60,010 nt of DNA from Alphaproteobacteria bacterium (GTDB taxonomy: Bacteria; Pseudomonadota; Alphaproteobacteria; ATCC43930; CGMCC-115725). The notes under the pieces are model-generated. The model ran no database searches. It was not told the origin of the DNA and worked only from the letters and a program-made list of their open reading frames with translations. Within the stretch, counting starts at the first letter, position 1. Every line of letters starts with the position of its first letter. The translations under genes were made by a program, and so were the position numbers. The stretch covers positions 1 to 60,010 of the forward strand of contig JAJPHB010000110.1 of the NCBI GenBank assembly GCA_021325525.1. The letters are read 5' to 3'. This document shows positions 48,424-54,997 of this stretch, piece by piece.

Positions 48424-51400
48424 TCACTCCGCGGCGCTCGCTGGCGCGACGGGGCGGCGGAATGCGGCGAGCAGTTCCGCTTCGCGCGCTTTCGCCTTGC
48501 GGAGGTTGCGCTCCTTCACATGGCCGAAGCCGCGGATGTGCTCGGGCAGGCCGGCGATCGCGACGGCAAGGGCGTGGTTCTCAGCGTCGAGCCCGGCGGC
48601 GAGCTCCGCCAGCACCGCCTCGTATTCGCCGATGAGCCGGCGCTCCCGCTGCCGCTCGGCGGTATAGCCGAAGAGGTCGAAGGCGGTGCCGCGCAGCCCT
48701 TTGAGGCGGGCGAGGAGGCGGAAGGCCGAGAAGACCCAGGGACCGTATTCGCGCTTCCGCAGCTCGCCGGTTGCCGGGTCGCGGCGGGCGAAGAGCGGCG
48801 GCGCCAGATGGACGCCGAGGCGGAAATCGCCGGTGAACTGCCGGTCGAGCTTTGCCCGGAACGCCGCCTCTGTGTAGAGCCGCGCCACCTCGTACTCGTC
48901 CTTGTAGGCCATGAGTTTGAAGAGCGAGCGCGCCGCGGCCTCGGCGAGGCCGGAGCGGCCGCGCGCCCGTGTCTTCTCCGCCGTTTCGACCGCAGCGACG
49001 GCGCGGCGATAGCGCTCGGCATAGGCGGCGTCCTGGTACTCGCAGAGGAGGGCGGCACGGCGGGCGACAAGGTCGGCGAGGCTCGCCGGCGCCGGCGCCT
49101 CCTCGCGCAGCACCGGACTCGCCTGCGCCGTCACGGCGGCGATGTCCTGCGCCGCGAGGCGGCCCCAGGCAAAGCTGCGCCGGCTCGCTGCGACGGCGAC
49201 GCCGTTGAGCTCGATGGCGCGGAGGATCGCCTCGAGGCGGAGCGGCACGAGGCCTTTCTGGAAGGCGTAGCCCAGCATGAAGAGATTGGTCGCGATCGAA
49301 TCGCCGAGGAGCGCCGTCGCGAGGCCAGTCGCGTTGATGAAATCGATGCCCTTGCCGCCCGTCGCCTGGCGCAGCGCCTTCTGCATCGCGGCGGCCTCGA
49401 AATCGACGTCGCCATCCATGACGAAGGCGGCGGTCGGGACGAGGGCGCTGTTGATGACCGCCCGCGTTACTCCGGCCTCGATGCGCGAGAGCGCCGCCGG
49501 GCTCGCCGCCACCACCATGTCGCAGCCGAGGACGAGAGCGGCGCCGCCGGCGGCGATGCGCACCGCATGGATGTCCTCGGGCCGCGGCGCCAGGCGAATA
49601 TGGCTCATCACCGCGCCGTTCTTCTGGGCAAGGCCGGTGAAATCGAGGACGGTGCAGCCCTTGCCTTCGAGATGCGCCGCCATACCGAGGAGGGCGCCCA
49701 ACGTGATGACGCCGGTACCGCCGATGCCAGTGACGAGAATGCCATAGGGCTCGTCGAGCGGGCGGGGGACGGGGAGGGGGATTGCGGCAAGGAGGCGCTC
49801 TTCCGCCGCGGGCGCCGGCGGGGGCGCCTTGCGCAGGCTGCCGCCATGAACGGTGACGAAGCTCGGGCAGAAGCCTTTGAGGCAGGAAAAATCCTTGTTG
49901 CAGTTCGACTGGTCGATCTGCCGCTTGCGCCCGAGCTCGGTTTCGACGGGCTTCACCGAGACGCAGTTCGACTGCTCCGAGCAGTCGCCGCAGCCCTCGC
50001 AGACCGCGTCGTTGATGAAGACGCGGCGCGGCGGATCGGGATAGTGCCCGCGCTTACGGCGGCGGCGCTTCTCGGCGGCGCAGGTCTGGTCGTAGACGAG
50101 GACGGTGAGGCCGGGAATTTCGCGCAGCTCGCGCTGCACCGCGTCGAGCTCGTCGCGGTGGTGAATGGTGACGCCGGGGGCGAAATCGCTTCCCGGCGGG
50201 TATTTCTCGGGCTCGTCGCTGACGACGACGACGCGCCGGGCTCCTTCCGCCGCGACCTGGCGCGTGATCTCGGGCACGGTCAGCCTGCCGTCGACGGGCT
50301 GCCCGCCCGTCATGGCCACGGCGTCGTTGAACAGGATCTTGTAGGTGATGTTGACGCCGGCCGCCGCCGCCGCGCGGATCGCCAAGAGGCCGCTGTGGAA
50401 ATACGTGCCGTCGCCGAGATTCTGGAAGATATGCCGCTCGCGGGTGAACGGGGCCTGGCCGATCCAGGTGGCGCCTTCACCGCCCATATGCGTCCAGGTC
50501 TGCGTCCGGCGCTGCGGCATGAAGATCGCCATGGAATGGCAGCCGATGCCGGCGACGGCGCGGCTGCCTTCGGGCAGCTTCGTCGAGCTGTTATGCGGGC
50601 AGCCCGAGCAGAAGAACGGCGTGCGCGCCGGAAGCGTGGCGGGCGCCTCGGCGATGCGGGCGAAGCCTTCGAGGCGCGCCATGCGCTGGCGCATCTCGGG
50701 CATCTCGCCGTCGAGGCGCTGGAGCCGTCCGAAGATCGCCGACGCGACCCCGATCGGCGACAGCTCGCCTTCGGTCGGCATCAGCGGCGCCCCGTTCTCG
50801 TCGCGCTTGCCGATGATGCGCGGGTGCTCGCCGGGGTCGAGATTGTAGAGCAGCTTGACGAGCTGGTCCTCGACGAAAGGCCGTTTCTCCTCGACGACGA
50901 GCACCTCCTCGAGGCCGCGCGCGAAGGCACGGGCGCCTCGAGGCTCGAGCGGCCAGGAGAGGCCGACCTTGTAGAGGCGGATGCCGAGCCGCAGCGCCGC
51001 CGCCGCATCGATGCCGAGGTCCTCGAGCGCCTGGCGAACGTCAAGATAGGCCTTGCCCGTCGCCATGATGCCGAGCCGCGCCCGCGGCGGGTCGAAGACG
51101 AGGCGGTCGAAGGGATTGGCCCGGGCGAAAGCGAGGACGGCCTCCATCTTCGGCCCGTGCAGCCGCGCCTCCTGCTCGAGTGGGGGATCCGGCCAGCGGA
51201 TGTGGAGTCCGCCCGGCGGCGGGGTGAAGTCCGTCGGCATCCGCAGAACGAGGCGGTGCGGATCGACCGAGATGGAGGCCGAGCTCTCGACGGCCTCGGC
51301 GATCGTCTTGAAGCCGACCCAGCAGCCGGAGAAGCGGGAGAGGGCGAAGCCCGCGAGGCCGAAATCGAGATACTCTTGCAGGCTCGCCGGGTTGAGCACC

Positions 51401-51906
51401 GGGATCATCGCGGCGGTGAGCACCTGCTCGCTCTGATGCGCCAGGGTCGAGGATTGGCAGCCGTGATCGTCGCCGGCGAGGACGAGCACGCCGCCGTGCT
51501 TCGCGGTGCCGGCAGCATTGGCATGCTTCAGCACATCGATCGAGCGGTCGACGCCGGGCCCCTTGCCGTACCAGATGCCGAAGACGCCATCCACCTCGGC
51601 GCCTTCGAAGAGGCCGACCTGCTGCGAGCCCCAGACCGCGGTCGCCGCCAGATCCTCGTTGACGCCGGGCTGGAACGTGATGCGGTTCTCTTCGAGGAAG
51701 CGCCGCGCCGCCCAGAGCGCATTGTCGTAGCCGCCGAGCGGCGAGCCGCGATAGCCCGAGATGAAGCCCGCCGTATTGAGCCCGGCCGCGACGTCGCGCT
51801 GCCGCTGCATCAACGGCAGGCGGACCAGCGCCTGGACGCCGTTCAAATAGACGCGCCCGCTTTCGCGGACGTATTTGTCCTCGAGCGTAACCTCTGCCAG
51901 CGCCAT
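48424..51906 (-). CDS. Fused indolepyruvate ferredoxin oxidoreductase
   Basis: This 1160-aa protein joins the alpha and gamma parts of a 2-oxoacid:ferredoxin oxidoreductase. The N-terminal half has thiamine-diphosphate blocks (GYRGSPLGGYDNALW, VLAGDDHGCQSSTLAHQSEQ, the IGCHSMAIFM region and FNDAVAMTGGQPVDG). A ferredoxin-like cluster follows (CEGCGDCSEQSNC...CNKDFSCLKGFCPSF, about 690-735). The gamma domain starts GILVTGIGGTGVITLGALLGMAAHLEGKGC (about 790). A C-terminal DUF6537-like part completes it. It decarboxylates aryl or branched 2-oxoacids to acyl-CoA and reduces ferredoxin. The start at 51906 has normal length. Confidence 0.93.
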   Translation of the reverse strand: MALAEVTLEDKYVRESGRVYLNGVQALVRLPLMQRQRDVAAGLNTAGFISGYRGSPLGGYDNALWAARRFLEENRITFQPGVNEDLAATAVWGSQQVGLFEGAEVDGVFGIWYGKGPGVDRSIDVLKHANAAGTAKHGGVLVLAGDDHGCQSSTLAHQSEQVLTAAMIPVLNPASLQEYLDFGLAGFALSRFSGCWVGFKTIAEAVESSASISVDPHRLVLRMPTDFTPPPGGLHIRWPDPPLEQEARLHGPKMEAVLAFARANPFDRLVFDPPRARLGIMATGKAYLDVRQALEDLGIDAAAALRLGIRLYKVGLSWPLEPRGARAFARGLEEVLVVEEKRPFVEDQLVKLLYNLDPGEHPRIIGKRDENGAPLMPTEGELSPIGVASAIFGRLQRLDGEMPEMRQRMARLEGFARIAEAPATLPARTPFFCSGCPHNSSTKLPEGSRAVAGIGCHSMAIFMPQRRTQTWTHMGGEGATWIGQAPFTRERHIFQNLGDGTYFHSGLLAIRAAAAAGVNITYKILFNDAVAMTGGQPVDGRLTVPEITRQVAAEGARRVVVVSDEPEKYPPGSDFAPGVTIHHRDELDAVQRELREIPGLTVLVYDQTCAAEKRRRRKRGHYPDPPRRVFINDAVCEGCGDCSEQSNCVSVKPVETELGRKRQIDQSNCNKDFSCLKGFCPSFVTVHGGSLRKAPPPAPAAEERLLAAIPLPVPRPLDEPYGILVTGIGGTGVITLGALLGMAAHLEGKGCTVLDFTGLAQKNGAVMSHIRLAPRPEDIHAVRIAAGGAALVLGCDMVVAASPAALSRIEAGVTRAVINSALVPTAAFVMDGDVDFEAAAMQKALRQATGGKGIDFINATGLATALLGDSIATNLFMLGYAFQKGLVPLRLEAILRAIELNGVAVAASRRSFAWGRLAAQDIAAVTAQASPVLREEAPAPASLADLVARRAALLCEYQDAAYAERYRRAVAAVETAEKTRARGRSGLAEAAARSLFKLMAYKDEYEVARLYTEAAFRAKLDRQFTGDFRLGVHLAPPLFARRDPATGELRKREYGPWVFSAFRLLARLKGLRGTAFDLFGYTAERQRERRLIGEYEAVLAELAAGLDAENHALAVAIAGLPEHIRGFGHVKERNLRKAKAREAELLAAFRRPVAPASAAE

Positions 51907-52017
51907 CGACCGCCCTTGCCCCAAGCCGTCGCCGGACTTTAGGGGGAATCCCGAGGCGTGACAACGCGGGGAAAGGTGCTTCCGCGGCCTCGCACGAGCT
52001 GCGCTGCACGTTCCATT

Positions 52018-52097
52018 GTCATCCCGGCGAAAGCCGGGCTCGATCGCGCCCATGTCACGCTACCGCGCGTATGGATCCCGGCTTTTGCCGGAATGAC
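52018..52097. repeat. Inverted intergenic repeat (TCATCCCGGC...GCCGGGATGA family)
   Basis: Arms GTCATCCCGGCGAAAGCCGG (52018-52037) and CCGGCTTTTGCCGGAATGAC (52078-52097) are inverted with two mismatches and about 40 bases between them. It is a repeat family widely found between genes in alphaproteobacteria. It fills most of the 208-base gap upstream of the oxidoreductase and could fold into a long hairpin in either transcript. Confidence 0.7.
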
Positions 52098-52114
52098 GCG
52101 ATGGAATCCCCCGC

Positions 52115-52450
52115 TCAGATCATCGCCTCGTCGAGCTGAACCTCGGCGTCGCGCGGTTCAATCTCGATGACCCAGAGATCGGGGTCGCGACCGGCCTGGC
52201 GCGCGATATAGGCGTCGGCATCCGCCTCCGCGACCGGTTCGAGCCCCGTGCCGCGCATCCAGACGAGGCGCCCCGCGAGGTCGCGGGCTTGGGTCAGCAC
52301 CATGCAGCCGCGCTCGCGCCGGTTGACCTTGATGAGGATCGCGCCGGCCTCTGCATCGCCCCGCCGCACGACGACCGCAGGAATGGCAAGGCGGCCGTTG
52401 CGGCGGATGATCGCCTGGACACGAAGCGCCGATTTGAGCCTTGGTTGCAC
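52115..52450 (-). CDS. DUF1491 family protein
   Basis: This 111-aa protein reads [41 protein letters not shown], the DUF1491 signature, and ends with [18 protein letters not shown]. The GTG at 52450 ([10 protein letters not shown]) is the likely start; the longer frame does not fit the family. Alphaproteobacterial, function unknown. Confidence 0.8.
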   Translation of the reverse strand: MQPRLKSALRVQAIIRRNGRLAIPAVVVRRGDAEAGAILIKVNRRERGCMVLTQARDLAGRLVWMRGTGLEPVAEADADAYIARQAGRDPDLWVIEIEPRDAEVQLDEAMI

Positions 52451-52776
52451 CGCACGCTTATAGCGGCGGCGGCCAGGGCCGTCACTCGCTGTGAGAATTG
52501 CGCGTCGTCCGATCGCCGCTCTTGCAGTGCGGAATCGCACCGTTATAGACTCGACGAAATAGAGGGCGGAGCGAGCTTGATGAATCTCGAGATGCGCGCC
52601 GACCTCGCAGCGTCTCGTCCGGCATGATTAACGAATTCGTACCAAACGCGAAGATATGATGCGATTCATGTCGCGGGCTTCTCCGTAGCATTCCTGTCCG
52701 GGCGAGGAGCGGAAAGGAGTCGGACCCGGCCTTTCACTCGGTCCCAAACACATCGGATCATCAACCGAAGAGAGCT
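52451..52776 (+). other. Intergenic stretch with a promoter-like motif and possible leader peptide
   Basis: No full gene is visible. TTGCAG (52522-52527) and TATAGA (52544-52549) are spaced 16 bases and point right. Downstream, GGGCGGAG is followed by a 15-codon frame (52580-52627, [15 protein letters not shown]). This may be a leader peptide for the next gene or chance. The palindrome ACGAATTCGT occurs at about 52631-52640. Confidence 0.3.
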
Positions 52777-53061
52777 TTGCTGGAGCTGGCGGTGGCGGAG
52801 GTAATCAGAACCTTGACGGGTTGGGGTCGGCGGAGGAAATCCGCCGCTTCTCTTTCCGGGATCGAAGTCTGGCGATTGGCGAACGAGCTCATCGCCTCGC
52901 TCGGCGAGCGCGCGACCTCTTACGCCAACTATCAGGCCCTGCAAGCGCGCGAGAGCGGCGACCGCATCCGCATGACCGCTTGGCGCTGGATCGCCGGCGC
53001 CACCGACGAGATTCTGCGCTCGGAGCCCGAGGAGGAACTCAGCCGCGCGAGCGGCGACTGA
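52777..53061 (+). CDS. Small hypothetical protein (DUF6961-like)
   Basis: This 94-aa frame (TTG start at 52777; a GTG at about 52790 is possible) reads GIEVWRLANELIASLGERATSYANYQALQARESGDRIRMTAWRWIAGATDEIL. That resembles small alphaproteobacterial proteins with a VW(R/K)xAN...W(K/R)RI pattern. Codon use fits a real gene. The start codon and function are unknown. Confidence 0.6.
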   Translation: MLELAVAEVIRTLTGWGRRRKSAASLSGIEVWRLANELIASLGERATSYANYQALQARESGDRIRMTAWRWIAGATDEILRSEPEEELSRASGD

Positions 53062-53067
53062 GCGGCT

Positions 53068-54255
53068 TCAAGCCGCGCCGAGGAGGCCGCGGCGGGCGAG
53101 ATTCTGCATCAGCGCGCCAGCGCCGAAGCGCCAGGGCGGCAGCGCGTCGCTGGTGGCGACGCGGTTGACGAGCGCGCCAAGGCGGGGCGTCGCGATGGTG
53201 ACGATGTCGCCCGGCTTGTGCGTGAAGCCGCTGCCCTTTTCGCCGCGATCCTTGGTCGGCGCGAACATGGTGCCGAGGAAGATGGCGAAGCCGTCCGGGT
53301 ACTGGTTCGAGGCGCCGATGCTCTGGCGGACGATCTCGGCCGGGTCGCGGCTGATCTGCCGCATCGAGCTGTGGCCTTCGAGCATGAAGCCGTCCTCGCC
53401 GGCAACGCGCAGCTCGACCTCGGCGGCGCGGACATCATCGAGCGTGAAGCTCTCGTCGAAGAGGCGGATGAAAGGTCCGATGGCGCAGGAGCCCGTATTG
53501 TCCTTCGCCTTCGACAGCAGCAGCGCGCTCCGCCCCTCGAAATCGCGCAGATTGACGTCGTTGCCGAGGCCGGCGCCCTGGATGACGCCGGCCGCGTTGA
53601 CGACGAGGACGATCTCGGGTTCCGGATTGTTCCAGACCGAGCGCGGGTGAATGCCGATCCCGGCGCCGGTGCCGACCGCCGCCATCGGCTGTGATTTCGT
53701 GAAGATTTCGACATCGGGGCCGATCCCGACCTCGAGATATTGCGACCAGAGCCCGCGCGCCTGCAGCGCCGCCTTGAGCCGCGCCGCGTCCTCCGAGCCG
53801 GGCTTCACCTGCGAAAGATCCGTGCCGATCTCGGCGACGAGGCTCGACCGTACCGCCTCGGCGCGCTGCGGATCGCCGCGCGACTGCTCCTCGACGACGC
53901 GCTCCAGGAGGCTGCCGGCAAAGGTGACCCCGGCGGCTTTCAGCGCCTGAAGATCAACGGGCGCCAGCAGCCACGGCTTCCGCTCGTCGCGCTTCTCGGG
54001 CGGGGTGTTGGCGAGGATCTCGTCGAGGCTGCCGAGCCGCTTGTCGCGCGGCGCGAGGCGCGCCGTCGCCAGCGGGTTCGGTCCGTTGAGAAGGCTGGAG
54101 ACGGTCGGCGCCGTGCGGCTGATATCGAAGACGCCGTCCTCGCGGATGAGGATGACCGAGGGCCCGTCCTCGGCCGGGACCCAGGCGCGTCCGATGAGCG
54201 TACCGGCAAAGCCGTCGGCGGGGAGAGTCGTCATGGCATCGAGCACGAGGGTCAT
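53068..54255 (-). CDS. Fumarylacetoacetate-hydrolase-family protein
   Basis: This 395-aa protein has the FAH-family C-terminal fold: WSQYLEVGIGPDVEIFTKSQPMAAVGTGAGIGIHPRSVWNNPEPEIVLVVNAAG, with the metal-binding Glu pair in PEPEIVLV, and FEGRSALLLSKAKDNTGSCAIGPFIRL. The N-terminal extension suggests the 2-keto-3-deoxy-sugar-acid dehydratase branch, but hydrolases of acylpyruvates also fit. It is downstream of a GntR/FCD regulator, a usual setting for sugar-acid catabolism. Confidence 0.87.
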   Translation of the reverse strand: MTLVLDAMTTLPADGFAGTLIGRAWVPAEDGPSVILIREDGVFDISRTAPTVSSLLNGPNPLATARLAPRDKRLGSLDEILANTPPEKRDERKPWLLAPVDLQALKAAGVTFAGSLLERVVEEQSRGDPQRAEAVRSSLVAEIGTDLSQVKPGSEDAARLKAALQARGLWSQYLEVGIGPDVEIFTKSQPMAAVGTGAGIGIHPRSVWNNPEPEIVLVVNAAGVIQGAGLGNDVNLRDFEGRSALLLSKAKDNTGSCAIGPFIRLFDESFTLDDVRAAEVELRVAGEDGFMLEGHSSMRQISRDPAEIVRQSIGASNQYPDGFAIFLGTMFAPTKDRGEKGSGFTHKPGDIVTIATPRLGALVNRVATSDALPPWRFGAGALMQNLARRGLLGAA

Positions 54256-54277
54256 GGTCGCCCGTCTTTCCGAAGCT

Positions 54278-54997
54278 TCAAGTTCCCTCTCCCACAGCGG
54301 GAGAGGGATAAGTTACCCCGCCGGCGGCCTCGCGCAACACCGCGCTCTTGTTCATGAGATGGGCTTCAAGGAGATGGGCCAGCCGCGCGCCGTCGCGCGC
54401 CTGGAGCGCCTCCAGGATCGCCTCGTGCTCGGCCACCGCCGCGCGCCAGCGCTCCTCAGTCAAATTGGCGAAATAACGGGCGCGGCGAATGCGGACGGCG
54501 AGACCGCGATATGTCGCTTCGAGGACGGGATTGCGCGCCGCCGCGACGATCGCCGCATGGATCGCCTGGTTGAGGCGGAAATAGTCGGGCAGGCGCCGGC
54601 GCGTCCATTGCGCCAGCATCTCGTAATGGAGGGCGGCGATCTCGGCCAGCTCGGCCTCGGTGATGCGGGTCGAGGCAAGGCGCCCGGCCAGCGCTTCCAG
54701 CGCCGCCATGACCTCGAACATCGCTTCGATGTCCTTCTCCTCGAGCGCGGCGACGCGGGCGCCGCGATTGGGCAGCAGCTCGACGAGGCCTTCGGCGGCG
54801 AGGACCTTGAAGGCCTCGCGTAGCGGCGTGCGCGAGACGCCGAGCGCGGCGCAGAGCTCGCGTTCGGAAAGCCGCGCGCCCGCCGCGAGCTCGCCCTCGA
54901 CGATGCGATCGCGCAGGCGCGCGATCACGGTCGCGTGGAGGCCGGAGCGGCGCCGCGGGGTCGGCGCGGGGAGGGGCGTCGCCAGGGCGTCCATCAT
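54278..54997 (-). CDS. GntR/FCD-family transcriptional regulator
   Basis: This 239-aa regulator has a GntR winged helix (LRDRIVEGELAAGARLSERELCAALGVSRTPLREAFKVLAAEGLVELLPNRGARVA) and an FCD ligand domain (EAMFEVMAALEALAGRLASTRITEAELAEIAALHYEM; metal ligands expected in NQAIHAAIVAAARN). It sits between, and overlaps as ATGA, a GlcD-type oxidoreductase, and precedes the FAH protein. The C-terminal residues (YPSPAVGEGT) are encoded by an intergenic-type palindromic repeat at 54285-54307. Confidence 0.92.
   Translation of the reverse strand: MMDALATPLPAPTPRRRSGLHATVIARLRDRIVEGELAAGARLSERELCAALGVSRTPLREAFKVLAAEGLVELLPNRGARVAALEEKDIEAMFEVMAALEALAGRLASTRITEAELAEIAALHYEMLAQWTRRRLPDYFRLNQAIHAAIVAAARNPVLEATYRGLAVRIRRARYFANLTEERWRAAVAEHEAILEALQARDGARLAHLLEAHLMNKSAVLREAAGGVTYPSPAVGEGT
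54285..54307. repeat. CTCTCCC/GGGAGAG palindromic repeat at GntR 3' end
   Basis: CCCTCTCCC (54285-54293) and GGGAGAGGG (54299-54307) form a 9-bp stem. It belongs to the same family as 10041, 55760 and 57999. It encodes the last residues of the GntR protein, so the gene ends in a repeat copy. Confidence 0.65.

Noticed and set aside
48520-51942. 1140-codon plus-strand open frame opposite the indolepyruvate oxidoreductase
   Set aside because: Shadow with no domain pattern; the minus strand has thiamine and Fe-S motifs.
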